Shown here: in pieces, positions 43,706-52,778 of the stretch
Layout of the letters: each line of letters starts with the position of its first letter
Numbering within the stretch: the first letter of the stretch is position 1
Assembly: GCF_029760955.1 (NCBI RefSeq)
Contig: NZ_CP121682.1
Span: forward strand, 6,962,501-7,026,500
Direction: 5' to 3'
From: Streptomyces cathayae
Lineage (GTDB): Bacteria; Actinomycetota; Actinomycetes; Streptomycetales; Streptomycetaceae
DNA: 64,000 nucleotides
The notes under the pieces: model-generated
Seen by the model: the letters and a program-made list of their open reading frames with translations, nothing else
The model's database searches: none
Told to the model about the DNA's origin: nothing
Position numbers and translations under genes: made by a program

Positions 43706-44352
43706 CCTTCGCCCCACAGCAGTGCCTCCACGTGGTCGACCGCGCTGTCGTGAACATCCTGCGGCCGCATCCGGCCGCACCGGATGGCGTCCCGCCGGGT
43801 GGTGCAGCCGCTCAAGGCGCCGGAATCCGCAGGTCGGGGACGGTGGCTCCGCCGGGCCGGGCGTTCGACTCGCCTCAGCAGGGCGCTTCATGGACTGCCG
43901 CCTCTCCGGAGATCGTCAGGGGCCTCGTACCGGAACGCGTAACGCTTGATCCCCTGCACCACGATGCGGGACACGACCCCGCACCGGCGACGCCGGGTTC
44001 ACCGGACGTCGGTTTCCGGTGCGGCCCCGCCCGTTCGGGTGCTCTCCGGGCTGCCGTACGCGTGCCGACCGCGGCCGGGCCTACGTCTGCCTGGACGTCG
44101 AGTGGCGCCCCGTATGCCGGGCTGCGACACCGTGCCCGGGTCGGCCTGTCCCCGTCGTGACCGGGAGTCGGGCAGGCTCTGCCGCTTTTTCCCCGGCCGG
44201 CCCCGTCTTTGGGGCCGGCCCCCGCGCTCCGCCGCCTCGCGATGGTTCCGTGAGCCTCCCCGCCCCCGGGCCGGTGCGTCCCGGCTCCGAAGACGCCCGG
44301 ACGGGGGGGAACCGTCTTCTTCGCGGAGGGGGTGGCGGTGGACGAGGGGGAG
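43706..44352. other. Degenerate region without a supported gene
   Basis: About 650 bases with overlapping short frames and no family signal. A perfect 10-bp hairpin (GGCCGGCCCC and complement, loop GTCTTT) lies at 44195-44220; it has no U-run on either side. The stretch probably consists of old gene debris between the restriction-endonuclease relic and the catabolic operon. Confidence 0.4.
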
Positions 44353-44354
44353 AG

Positions 44355-44376
44355 TTAATCTACAGCCATAAGGTTA
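44355..44376. promoter_or_regulatory. AT-rich shared motif, copy A
   Basis: TTAATCTACAGCCATAAGGT followed by TA lies 50 bases upstream of the reductase gene. It shares 12 of 22 positions with both other copies at 48051 and 59974 (pattern CTA....CAT.AG.TT) and has imperfect dyad symmetry. It is a candidate operator. Confidence 0.55.
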
Positions 44377-44425
44377 TTTGGTTGCGGCGGACGGAAGGTC
44401 CGCGACTGCTTGAGAGGTGAGAGCG

Positions 44426-45382
44426 GTGCCGGCGAACGAGAGTGTGCACGAACTGGTCGTCCGACGGCGTGACCGGGTGGCCCAGGACGTGGTGCGTCTG
44501 ACCCTGGCGCGGCCCGACGGCGGCGACGTGCCGACGTGGGAGCCGGGCGCGCACCTCGACCTGCTGCTCGACGACGACCTGGTCCGTCAGTACTCCCTGT
44601 GCGGCGACGAGTCGGACCGGTCGCAACTCCAGGTGGCGGTCCTGCGTGAGCCGGCCGGTCGCGGCGGCTCGGCGCACGTGCACGACCGGCTGGCCGAAGG
44701 GGACGTGGTGCGGGTGCGCGGCCCCCGCAACAACTTCGCCCTCGTGGACAGCCCGGAGTACCTCTTCGTCGCCGGCGGCATCGGGATCACCCCGCTGCTG
44801 CCCATGATCCGCCGCGCGGAGGCGGCCGGAGCCCGCTGGACCCTGCTGTACGGCGGGCGGACGCGCTCCAGCATGGCCTTCCTCGACGTGCTCGCCGAGC
44901 AGCCCGGCGACCAGGTGCGCGTCCAGCCGCAGGACGAGTGCGGACTGCTGGACCTGGAGTCGGTGCTGGGGGAGCAGCGGGACGACGTCGCGGTGTACTG
45001 CTGCGGACCGGAACCGCTGCTGGCGGCGGTGGAGAAGCTCACCGCGTCCTGGCCGGAGGGGAGCCTGCACCTGGAGCGCTTCGCCCCCAAGGAGTTCGAG
45101 GACGCCCCCGAGCCGGGGAGCTTCGTGGTGAAGTTGGCCCGCTCCGGCACCACGCTGACCGTGCCCGCCGACCGCTCCCTCGCCGACGTGCTGGACGACG
45201 CGGGGGCCGCGCTGACCACCTCCTGTCGCGAGGGCACCTGCGGCACCTGCGAGACCCCGGTGCTGGAGGGGCGTCCCGACCACCGTGACTCCCTGCTCTC
45301 CGAGAAGGAGCGGCAGGAGGGCAGGACGATGATGCCGTGCGTCTCCCGCTGCCTCTCCGCGACCCTGGTGCTCGACCTGTGA
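44426..45382 (+). CDS. Phthalate dioxygenase reductase-type protein (FMN, NAD, 2Fe-2S)
   Basis: A 318-residue class IA Rieske-oxygenase reductase. In order it has a flavin domain (PTWEPGAHLDLLL, VRQYSLCGDESDRSQLQVAV), a nucleotide domain (FVAGGIGITPLLPMIRRAEA, YCCGPEPLLAAVE) and a C-terminal plant-type ferredoxin with Cys in CREGTCGTC and a fourth in MMPCVSRC. It passes electrons from NADH to an oxygenase. The GTG at 44426 has AGAGG eight bases upstream and is preferred over the GTG at 44417. No Rieske oxygenase or P450 lies in the window, so its partner is encoded elsewhere or it serves another acceptor. It is the first gene after motif A. Confidence 0.9.
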   Translation: MPANESVHELVVRRRDRVAQDVVRLTLARPDGGDVPTWEPGAHLDLLLDDDLVRQYSLCGDESDRSQLQVAVLREPAGRGGSAHVHDRLAEGDVVRVRGPRNNFALVDSPEYLFVAGGIGITPLLPMIRRAEAAGARWTLLYGGRTRSSMAFLDVLAEQPGDQVRVQPQDECGLLDLESVLGEQRDDVAVYCCGPEPLLAAVEKLTASWPEGSLHLERFAPKEFEDAPEPGSFVVKLARSGTTLTVPADRSLADVLDDAGAALTTSCREGTCGTCETPVLEGRPDHRDSLLSEKERQEGRTMMPCVSRCLSATLVLDL

Positions 45383-45589
45383 GCGGCGGGGTGGTCCGGC
45401 GCCCGGCGACCCCCGTGGGCGCCGAGGGACCCACCGGCCGTCCGACGCCGTCCCCACGTCCGGGACCTTCCGCCCGGACGGCCCGTCCCCTTCCGCCGCG
45501 ACACCGCGGTCGTCCTTCCCCGCCCACGCGGACCGAGGTCGCTCGGTCGATCCGCGCGGTGCCCACCTTGCCCCGAACGAGGAGAACCG

Positions 45590-46744
45590 ATGGACACTGA
45601 CCTTTTCGAGCCCGACCACGAGGCGTACCGCGAGACCGCGCGGTCCTTCGTCCATCGGGAGGTCGTGCCGAACATGCAGCGCTGGGACGAGGAGCGCTGC
45701 GTGGACCGGGAGACCTGGAAGAAGGCGGGTCGCGCCGGACTGGTGGGCCTCTCGGTGCCGGAGCGCTTCGGCGGCGCGGGAGAGCCCGACTTCCGCTACC
45801 GCGTGGTGCTGTGCGAGGAGATCGCCCGCGTCGGCGCTTCCTCGCTGCAGTCCTCCTTCAGCACCAACGACGACATCGTCCTCGGATACCTGCTGAACCT
45901 CGCGACGGAGGAGCAGCAGGAGCGGTGGCTGCCCGGCTTCGTCACCGGGGAGACCGTCGGGGCGATCGCGATGAGCGAACCCGCGGCCGGAAGCGACCTG
46001 CGGGGCATCACCACCACCGCCGTCCGCGACGGCGACCACTGGGTGCTCAACGGCTCCAAGACCTTCATCACCAACGGCATCCTGGCCGACCTGATCGTGC
46101 TCGTGGCGCGGACCGACCCGGACGCCGGCAGCAAGGGCTACAGCCTCTTCGTGGTGGAGCGCGACACCCCCGGCTTCACCCGCGGGCGCAAGCTGGACAA
46201 GGTCGGCCTGCAGGCGCAGGACACCGCGGAGCTGTTCTTCGAGAGCGCCCGCGTCCCGGCCGCCAACCTGCTCGGCCCGGTCGGCAGCGGCCTGGCCTCC
46301 CTGATGCAGAACCTGCCCCGCGAGCGCCTGGGCATCGCGGTGGCCGCGCAGAGCTCGGCGGAGGCGGCGTTCCGCTGGACCCTCGACTACGTCCGTGAGC
46401 GGCAGGCGTTCGGCAAGGCGATCGCGGAGTTTCAGAGCGTCGGCTTCACCCTGGCCGAGCTGCGCACCAGCATCGAGGTGAGCCGCGCCTACCTGGACCG
46501 CTGCGTCAGGGCCGTCAACGCCGGAACGCTGAGCGCGGTGGACGCCGCCAAGGCCAAGTGGTGGGCCACCGACATGCAGTGGAAGGTCATCGACGCCGGT
46601 GTCCAACTGCACGGCGGCTACGGCTACATGAAGGAGTACCCGATCGCCCAGGCGTTCATGGACGCCCGCATCCAGCGGATCTACGGCGGCACGAACGAGA
46701 TCATGAAGGAGATCATCAGCCGCGATCTGGTGCGCAACTCCTGA
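45590..46744 (+). CDS. Acyl-CoA dehydrogenase
   Basis: A 384-residue acyl-CoA dehydrogenase of the long-chain/isovaleryl type. The ATG at 45590 has AGGAG seven bases upstream. Typical motifs are AIAMSEPAAGSDLRGITTTA, WVLNGSKTFITNGILADLI, LGIAVAAQSSAEAAFRWTLD, FGKAIAEFQSVGFTLAELRT and QLHGGYGYMKEYPIAQAFMD with the C-terminal IQRIYGGTNEIMKEII. The electron acceptor is presumably ETF. It is about as long as, and clearly similar to, the acyl-CoA dehydrogenase at the end of the next operon. It probably catalyses an alpha,beta-dehydrogenation in the pathway. Confidence 0.94.
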   Translation: MDTDLFEPDHEAYRETARSFVHREVVPNMQRWDEERCVDRETWKKAGRAGLVGLSVPERFGGAGEPDFRYRVVLCEEIARVGASSLQSSFSTNDDIVLGYLLNLATEEQQERWLPGFVTGETVGAIAMSEPAAGSDLRGITTTAVRDGDHWVLNGSKTFITNGILADLIVLVARTDPDAGSKGYSLFVVERDTPGFTRGRKLDKVGLQAQDTAELFFESARVPAANLLGPVGSGLASLMQNLPRERLGIAVAAQSSAEAAFRWTLDYVRERQAFGKAIAEFQSVGFTLAELRTSIEVSRAYLDRCVRAVNAGTLSAVDAAKAKWWATDMQWKVIDAGVQLHGGYGYMKEYPIAQAFMDARIQRIYGGTNEIMKEIISRDLVRNS

Positions 46745-47005
46745 CCATCGGCGCGACCGCGGGCCACAACCCCTCGCCGTCCGCGCGCGAACGATCCGAT
46801 CGCGCGCGGACGGGGGCCCGCGGTACGGCGTCGAGGAACCTCCGGCGGGCACGTGCGGGTGCCCGCCGGAGCCGGACCGGGCGGGACGGCGCAAGGGGCG
46901 CCGTCCGCCGGACGGACGACACGCGGCGGCAAGGCGACGGCCGGGCGCGGTGACGGGCGAAGGCCCGCACCGACGGCCGGGGCGACGAGACACGACGGAG
47001 CGGGC

Positions 47006-47971
47006 ATGACGAAGCGTTGGGGCATCACACTCCCGGTGGCGGGACTCTCGATCGCGGACCAGAAGGAGTTGGTCGCCTCCCTGCCCGACCTGGGCTACAC
47101 CGATGTCTGGTCGGCGGAGGCGGACGAGACCGACGCCTTCACCCCGTTGGCGCTGGCCTCCGCCTGGGCGCCCCGGCTCCGGCTGGGCACCGCGATCGTG
47201 CCGGTCTTCACCCGGGGGCCCGCCACGCTGGCGATGAGCGCCGCGACCCTGGCCGCGGCCGCGCCGGGACGGTTCGCCCTGGGCGTGGGCACCTCCTCCG
47301 ACGTCATCGTCGAACACTGGAACGACATCCCCTTCGAGGAGCCCTACAAGCGGGTCCGGGACACCGTGCGCTTCCTGCGCGCCGCCCTGCGCGGAGAGCG
47401 GGTGGACGAGACCTACGAGACCTTCGCGGTCCGGGGCTTCACCGCCCGGCTCGTCCCCGAGGAGCCGCCGCCGGTGCTGATCGCCGCGCTGCGCCCCGGC
47501 ATGCTGCGGCTGGCCGGCCGGGAGGGGGACGGGGCGATCGTCAACTGGCTCTCCGCGCGCGACGTGCGCACGATCGCGCCTTACGTGCGCGAGCGCGACC
47601 CGGCCAAGGAGATCGTCGCGCGGATCTTCGTGATGCCCGGCGCGGACCCCGAGACGGCCCGCGCCCTGGGCCGAAGGATGATCACCGCCTACCTCAACGT
47701 CCCGGTCTACCGGGCCTTCCACGAGTGGCTGGGCCGCGATGATGCCCTGGGACCGATGTGGCGGGCCTGGGGTGAGGGGGACCGCCGGGCGGCGCTGCGC
47801 GCGGTGCCCGACGAGGTGGTGGACGAACTGGTGATCCACGGCCCCGCCGAGCACTGCCGGGAGCGGATCGGTGAGTACGTCGACAACGGGGTCACCACGC
47901 CCGTGATCCACCTCGTGGGGGACCCGCAGGACCCCGTGCGCGCCGTGCGTGACCTGGCTCCCGACGGCTGA
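47006..47971 (+). CDS. LLM-class F420-dependent oxidoreductase
   Basis: A 321-residue luciferase-like monooxygenase-fold protein. The start ATG 47006 follows GGAG by six bases. The TIM barrel reads WGITLPVAGLSIADQKELVA, DLGYTDVWSAEADETDAFTP, LRLGTAIVPVFTRGPATLAM and FALGVGTSSDVIVEHWNDIP, followed by the FTARLVPEEPPPVLIAALRP segment and CRERIGEYVDNGVTTPVIHL. This matches the TIGR03617-type F420 family of actinobacteria. The cofactor could be F420 or FMN. It is one of three LLM genes in the cluster and sits behind an acyl-CoA dehydrogenase, so a redox step on a CoA ester is inferred. Confidence 0.9.
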   Translation: MTKRWGITLPVAGLSIADQKELVASLPDLGYTDVWSAEADETDAFTPLALASAWAPRLRLGTAIVPVFTRGPATLAMSAATLAAAAPGRFALGVGTSSDVIVEHWNDIPFEEPYKRVRDTVRFLRAALRGERVDETYETFAVRGFTARLVPEEPPPVLIAALRPGMLRLAGREGDGAIVNWLSARDVRTIAPYVRERDPAKEIVARIFVMPGADPETARALGRRMITAYLNVPVYRAFHEWLGRDDALGPMWRAWGEGDRRAALRAVPDEVVDELVIHGPAEHCRERIGEYVDNGVTTPVIHLVGDPQDPVRAVRDLAPDG

Positions 47972-48050
47972 GCGGGTGCGGGTGCCGGGCCGGGCCTCGC
48001 GGGCGACGGACCTGCGCAGGGGCTGGCACCGGAACCCCCGCGCCCCTATG

Positions 48051-48072
48051 ATTATCTATAGTCATTAGTTTA
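48051..48072. promoter_or_regulatory. AT-rich shared motif, copy B
   Basis: ATTATCTATAGTCATTAGTT followed by TA, in a spacer of otherwise extreme GC content, upstream of the aldehyde dehydrogenase operon. TATGAT at 48047-48052 with CTGGCA 18 bases upstream could be the promoter, so the motif would overlap the -10 box and transcription start. Confidence 0.55.
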
Positions 48073-48240
48073 ATGAAGGCAGGCTGCCCTCGCGCTTCGG
48101 CGCCCGTCGCCGTTCTCGCGAGCCTGCCGCGCACCCGCGCCGCCGCGCGCCCCTGGAGCCTGTCACCCCTGCCCGTCAGGGAGCCGGCACGTCCCGGCGG
48201 AACGGCCCACCCAGCGAGGCGGAAGAAACGAGGGAACTCC

Positions 48241-49695
48241 ATGGAACTGGACCGACGGCAACTCTTCATCGGCGGACGGTGGACCGAGCCGGCCGACGCG
48301 AGCGGCCAGGACGTCATCGAGGCCGCCACCGGCAAGGTGCTCGGCCGGACCGCGATGGCCTCCGCCGCGGACGTGGACGCCGCCGTGGCGGCCGCCCGCA
48401 CCGCGCTCGCCGGCCCCTGGGGGAGCATGCCCGCCCAGGAGCGGGCGGACCTGCTGGACCGCTTCGCCGCCGCGCTGAAGGCCCGCGGACGCGAGATCGC
48501 CCCGCTGGTCAGCCGCGAGAACGGGATGCCCCTGTCGCTCTCGATCCCGGTCAACGGGTTCAGCGCCTCGATGACCGTCGCCTACTACGCGCGACTGCTG
48601 CGCGAACTGCCCGAGACGGACGTGCGGCCGAGCCTCATCGGAGAGACCGTCGTGCGCCGCGAGCCGGTGGGCGTCGTCGGCGCCATCACGCCCTGGAACT
48701 ACCCGCAGTCACTGGCCGCCATGAAGATCGGACCCGCGCTGGCGGCCGGCTGCACGGTGGTCCTCAAGCCGGCCCCCGAGACCGCGCTGGACGCCTTCTA
48801 CTTCGCCGACGCCGCACAGGAGGCCGGACTCCCGCCCGGCGTCCTGAACGTCCTGCCGGGCGGCCGCGAGGCCGGGGAACAGCTCGTCTCCCACCCGGGC
48901 GTCGACAAGATCGCCTTCACCGGCTCCACGGCGGCGGGCCGCGCCATCGGCGAACAGTGCGGACGACTGCTGCGCCCGGTCACCCTCGAACTGGGCGGCA
49001 AGTCCGCCGCGATCCTCGCCGAGGACGCCGACCTGGCCGCCTTCACCGCCGCACTGCTGGACGTCAGCCTCACCAACAACGGCCAGACCTGCCACGCCAG
49101 CACCCGCATCCTGGCCCCCGCCGCCCGCTACGAGGAGATCGTCGACGCGGTCACCGACACCGTCCGCGCCCTGCGCGTCGGCGACCCGCTCGACAGGGCG
49201 ACCGAGGTCGGCCCGCTCGTCAGCGCCGCCCAGCGGGACCGCGTGCGCGGCTACGTCGACCTCGGCGTGCGCGAGGGCGCCCGACTCACCACCGGCGGCT
49301 CGGCACCCGTCGACGGCCTGACGGACGGCTGGTTCGTACGGCCCACCGTCCTGGCCGACGTGGACAACGACTGGCGGGTGGCGCGCGAGGAGATCTTCGG
49401 CCCCGTGCTGTGCGTGATCCGCTACGAGGACGAGGACCACGCCGTCGCCCTCACCAACGACTCCGACTACGGACTCGGCGGCACGGTCTGGACGGCCGAC
49501 CTGGACCACGGCATGGACCTCGCGGCCCGCATCCGCACCGGCACCATCGGCGTCAACCAGTACGGCGTCGACCTCCAGGCCCCCTTCGGCGGCGTGAAGG
49601 CCAGCGGCCTGGGACGCGAGATGGGACCGGAGGGGCTGGCCCCCTACCACTCCCTGAAGTCGGTCTACCGACCCGCGCAGGCCGCGACCGCCTGA
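48241..49695 (+). CDS. NAD(P)-dependent aldehyde dehydrogenase
   Basis: A 484-residue member of the ALDH superfamily. GAGGGA precedes ATG 48241. Catalytic residues are visible: Asn153 in TPWNYPQ, Lys176 in VVLKPAPET, Glu250 in LELGGKSA and the nucleophile Cys284 in NGQTCHAST. AFTGSTAAGRAIGE is the cofactor-binding turn. It oxidises an aldehyde to a carboxylic acid. As first gene after motif B, with enoyl-CoA hydratase and thiolase behind it, it may handle the aldehyde released by the retro-aldol reaction of the DUF35/thiolase pair; that connection is inference. Confidence 0.93.
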   Translation: MELDRRQLFIGGRWTEPADASGQDVIEAATGKVLGRTAMASAADVDAAVAAARTALAGPWGSMPAQERADLLDRFAAALKARGREIAPLVSRENGMPLSLSIPVNGFSASMTVAYYARLLRELPETDVRPSLIGETVVRREPVGVVGAITPWNYPQSLAAMKIGPALAAGCTVVLKPAPETALDAFYFADAAQEAGLPPGVLNVLPGGREAGEQLVSHPGVDKIAFTGSTAAGRAIGEQCGRLLRPVTLELGGKSAAILAEDADLAAFTAALLDVSLTNNGQTCHASTRILAPAARYEEIVDAVTDTVRALRVGDPLDRATEVGPLVSAAQRDRVRGYVDLGVREGARLTTGGSAPVDGLTDGWFVRPTVLADVDNDWRVAREEIFGPVLCVIRYEDEDHAVALTNDSDYGLGGTVWTADLDHGMDLAARIRTGTIGVNQYGVDLQAPFGGVKASGLGREMGPEGLAPYHSLKSVYRPAQAATA

Positions 49696-49765
49696 GCCCG
49701 GCGCACGGGCCGCACCGGCGACAGCCGACCGGCCCCACCCGTACACCACAGGAGACAGGACACCC

Positions 49766-50569
49766 ATGAGCAACTCGAAGGAGACGGCCGCGGCGGCCGC
49801 GACGCTGGAGCGGCGCGGCCACGTGGGCATCATCACCCTGAACCGGCCGCAGGCCATGAACGCGGTGAACGCCGCCCTCTCCGCCGCCGTCGGCGCGGCA
49901 CTGGAGGAGATCGCCGCCGACCCCGACCTGCGCGTCGGCGTGATCACGGGCGCGGGCCGGGCGTTCTGCGCGGGCGCCGACCTGAAGGAACTCGCCGCCG
50001 GACGGCCGGTGTCGGCCGAGGACCACGAGGAGTGGGGCTTCGCCGGACTGGTGCAGCACCCCATCGACAAGCCCCTGATCGCCGCCGTCAACGGATTCGC
50101 GCTCGGCGGCGGCACCGAGATCGTCCTCGCCTGCGACCTCGTGGTCGCCGCCGAGGAGGCCCGCCTGGGCCTGCCGGAGGTCAAGCGCGGCCTCATGGCG
50201 GCCGCCGGCGGCGTGTTCCGCATGCCCCGACAGGTCCCCGCCAAGGTGGCCGCCGAACTCCTCTACACCGGCGAGCCGATGACCGCCCAGACCGCCCTGG
50301 AATGGGGACTGGTCAACCGCGTCGTGCCCGGCGAGCACGTGCTGGCGAGCGCGCTGGAACTGGCCGAGTCCATCGCCGCCAACGCGCCCCTGTCCGTGCA
50401 GAGCACCAAGCGGCTCCTGCGCGAGAGCCACGCCTACGGCTCGGACCTGGACCCGCAGCTGTGGACGCTCAACAACAAGGAGATGGGCGCCCTCATGGCC
50501 AGCGAGGACGCCAAGGAAGGCCCGCGCGCCTTCGCCGAGAAGCGCGCACCCCGCTGGACCGGCCGCTGA
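49766..50569 (+). CDS. Enoyl-CoA hydratase/isomerase family protein
   Basis: A 267-residue crotonase-fold protein. The oxyanion-hole motifs are GRAFCAGADLKELAAG and VNGFALGGGTEIVLACDLVV; AEEARLGLPEVKRGLMAAAG and GEPMTAQTALEWGLVNRVVP follow. Hydratase residues corresponding to the two catalytic Glu are plausible in LGLPEVKRG, while the first is not certain. The ATG at 49766 follows AGGAGACAGGA. It is the second gene of the operon starting at 48241. It probably hydrates the product of the acyl-CoA dehydrogenases. Confidence 0.92.
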   Translation: MSNSKETAAAAATLERRGHVGIITLNRPQAMNAVNAALSAAVGAALEEIAADPDLRVGVITGAGRAFCAGADLKELAAGRPVSAEDHEEWGFAGLVQHPIDKPLIAAVNGFALGGGTEIVLACDLVVAAEEARLGLPEVKRGLMAAAGGVFRMPRQVPAKVAAELLYTGEPMTAQTALEWGLVNRVVPGEHVLASALELAESIAANAPLSVQSTKRLLRESHAYGSDLDPQLWTLNNKEMGALMASEDAKEGPRAFAEKRAPRWTGR

Positions 50570-50665
50570 CCTACGGTCCTTGACCACCCCGGACGCCCGC
50601 ACAGCGACCCCGCGGACGTCCGCACCCCACCCCCGTCCGCACCTCTCCCAGGAAAAGGAAGTCCC

Positions 50666-51859
50666 ATGAACGACGCCGTGATCGTGGATGTGATCCGTAC
50701 CCCCTCGGGCAAGGGCAAGCCCGGCGGGCAGCTGTCGGGCATCCACCCGGCCGACCTCCTCTCCCGGGTGCTGCGCGCCCTGGTGGAGCGCAACGACCTC
50801 GACCCCGCACTGATCGAGGACGTCATCGCCGGCTGCGTCTCCCAGTCGGGCCAGCAGACGATGAACATCGCCCGCAACGCGATCCTCGGCGCGGGCCTGC
50901 CCGAGTCCGTCCCCGGCACCACCATCGACCGCCAGTGCGGCTCCAGCCAGCAGGCCGCGCACTTCGCCGCGCAGGGCGTCATGTCGGGCGCCTACGACAT
51001 CGCCATCGCCTGCGGCGTGGAGTCGATGAGCCGGGTGCCGATGTTCAGCAGCTCGCAGGGCCAGGACCCGGCCGGCCCCGCGGTCGCCGCCCGCTACCCC
51101 GAGGGCCTGGTCAACCAGGGCATCTCCGCGGAGCTCATCGCCGCCCGCTGGAAGCTGGACCGCGACGCCCTGGACTCCTTCTCCGCCCGCTCGCACGCCC
51201 GGGCCGCCGCCGCTACCGCCTCCGGCGCCTTCGACAGCGAGATCCTGCCGATCACCGTCACCGACGCCGACGGCACCGAGCGCACCCTGACCACCGACGA
51301 GACCGTGCGCGCCACGACCACCGTCGAGGGACTGGGCGGCCTCAAGCCCTCGTTCCGCGACGAGGCCATGGGCGCGCGCTTCCCGGAGATCGACTGGTCC
51401 ATCACCCCGGGCAACTCCTCCCCGCTGACCGACGGCGCCTCCGCCGCCCTGATCATGAGCGCGGCCAAGGCCGAGGCGCTGGGGCTGCGTCCCCGGGCCC
51501 GCTTCCACTCCTTCTCGGTGACCGGCTCCGACCCGCTGCTCATGCTCACCGGCGTCATCCCCGCCACCGAGAAGGTCCTGGCCCGCGCCGGCCTCGGCAT
51601 CGACGACATCGACGCCTACGAGGTCAACGAGGCGTTCGCCCCGGTCCCCATGGTCTGGCAGCAGGAACTGGGCGCCGACCCCGAGCGCCTGAACCCGCGC
51701 GGCGGCGCCATCGCCCTGGGCCACCCGCTGGGCGGCTCCGGCACCCGCCTGCTGACCACCCTGCTCAACCACCTCGAGGCCACCGGCGGCCGCTACGGCC
51801 TGCAGACCATGTGCGAGGGCGGCGGCATGGCCAACGCCACCGTCATCGAGCGCCTCTGA
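50666..51859 (+). CDS. Acetyl-CoA acetyltransferase (thiolase II)
   Basis: A 397-residue thiolase with all catalytic elements: nucleophile Cys91 in TTIDRQCGSSQQAA, the NEAFAPVPMVW segment (NEAF), GGAIALGHPLGGSGTR with the catalytic His, and the second Cys near the end in MCEGGGMANATV. It cleaves a 3-oxoacyl-CoA to acetyl- or propionyl-CoA and a shortened acyl-CoA. A ribosome-binding site (AGGAAAAGGA) precedes ATG 50666. With the neighbouring hydratase and SDR it completes a beta-oxidation turn. Confidence 0.94.
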   Translation: MNDAVIVDVIRTPSGKGKPGGQLSGIHPADLLSRVLRALVERNDLDPALIEDVIAGCVSQSGQQTMNIARNAILGAGLPESVPGTTIDRQCGSSQQAAHFAAQGVMSGAYDIAIACGVESMSRVPMFSSSQGQDPAGPAVAARYPEGLVNQGISAELIAARWKLDRDALDSFSARSHARAAAATASGAFDSEILPITVTDADGTERTLTTDETVRATTTVEGLGGLKPSFRDEAMGARFPEIDWSITPGNSSPLTDGASAALIMSAAKAEALGLRPRARFHSFSVTGSDPLLMLTGVIPATEKVLARAGLGIDDIDAYEVNEAFAPVPMVWQQELGADPERLNPRGGAIALGHPLGGSGTRLLTTLLNHLEATGGRYGLQTMCEGGGMANATVIERL

Positions 51860-51901
51860 CCCTCCCCCTTTCACCCACCTCGTAAGAAGAAGGGAACAGC
51901 C

Positions 51902-52663
51902 GTGGACATCAACGGCAGCGTCGCCCTGGTCACCGGCGGAGCCTCGGGCCTGGGCCTGGCCACCGTCGAGAAGCTGGTCGCCTCCGGAGCCAAGGTCGTC
52001 ATCGTCGACCTGCCCTCCTCGCCCGGCAAGGAAGTCGCGGAAAGGCTCGGCGACGGCGTCGCCTTCGCCCCCGCCGACGTCACCAGCGAGCAGGACATCA
52101 CCGCCGCGCTGGACGTCGCCCAGGAACTGGGCACCCTGCGGGTGGCCGTCAACTGCGCCGGCATCGGCAACGCGATCAGGACCGTCGGCAAGCAGGGGGC
52201 CTTCCCGCTGGCCGACTTCACCAAGGTCCTCCAGGTCAACCTGATCGGCACGTTCAACGTGATCCGCCTGGCCGCCGAGCGCATCAGCCGCGCCGAGGAG
52301 ATCGACGGCGAGCGCGGCGTCATCGTCAACACCGCCTCCGTCGCCGCCTTCGACGGCCAGATCGGCCAGGCCGCCTACTCCGCCTCCAAGGGCGGCGTCG
52401 TCGGGCTCACCCTGCCCGTCGCCCGCGACCTCGCCTCGCTGAAGATCCGCGTGGTCACCATCGCGCCCGGCCTGTTCGAGACGCCGATCCTGTCCGGACT
52501 GAGCGACGACGCCAAGGCCTCGCTCGGCGCGCAGATCCCGCACCCCGCCCGCCTCGGCAACCCCGTCGAGTACGCGGCGCTGGCCGCGCACATCGTGGAG
52601 AACCCGATGCTCAACGGCGAGACCATCCGCCTGGACGGCGCCATCCGGATGGGTCCGCGCTGA
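51902..52663 (+). CDS. SDR-family 3-hydroxyacyl-CoA dehydrogenase (HSD10-like)
   Basis: A 253-residue short-chain dehydrogenase. NAD-binding [10 protein letters not shown] is at 11-20, NCAGIGNA at 84-91, catalytic Ser146 in VNTASVAAF, Tyr159 and Lys163 in AAYSASKGG. The insertion [16 protein letters not shown] and the [15 protein letters not shown] loop are hallmarks of the type II 3-hydroxyacyl-CoA dehydrogenase/HSD10 group, which oxidises branched or steroid-like hydroxyacyl-CoA. The GTG at 51902 follows AAGAAGGGA. It lies between thiolase and LLM genes and provides the second oxidation in the turn. Confidence 0.92.
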   Translation: MDINGSVALVTGGASGLGLATVEKLVASGAKVVIVDLPSSPGKEVAERLGDGVAFAPADVTSEQDITAALDVAQELGTLRVAVNCAGIGNAIRTVGKQGAFPLADFTKVLQVNLIGTFNVIRLAAERISRAEEIDGERGVIVNTASVAAFDGQIGQAAYSASKGGVVGLTLPVARDLASLKIRVVTIAPGLFETPILSGLSDDAKASLGAQIPHPARLGNPVEYAALAAHIVENPMLNGETIRLDGAIRMGPR

Positions 52664-52778
52664 CCTCCCGTCCCCCTGGCGTCCACGGCTCCGCACCTGC
52701 GTCGCGGACCCGTGGACGCCGTCCCCGCCCGGCACCGCCGGTGCACCCACCCGGCTCCCCACGGAAGGGAACCCCGTC

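Noticed and set aside
44195..44220. Hairpin as intrinsic terminator
   Set aside because: No gene ends close upstream on either strand and there is no T-run in the right place.
44360..47911. 1183-codon open frame on the minus strand
   Set aside because: It is the shadow of the reductase, acyl-CoA dehydrogenase and LLM genes. The amino-acid content (Val/Gly/His/Arg-rich, no domains) is what GC-rich antisense frames give.
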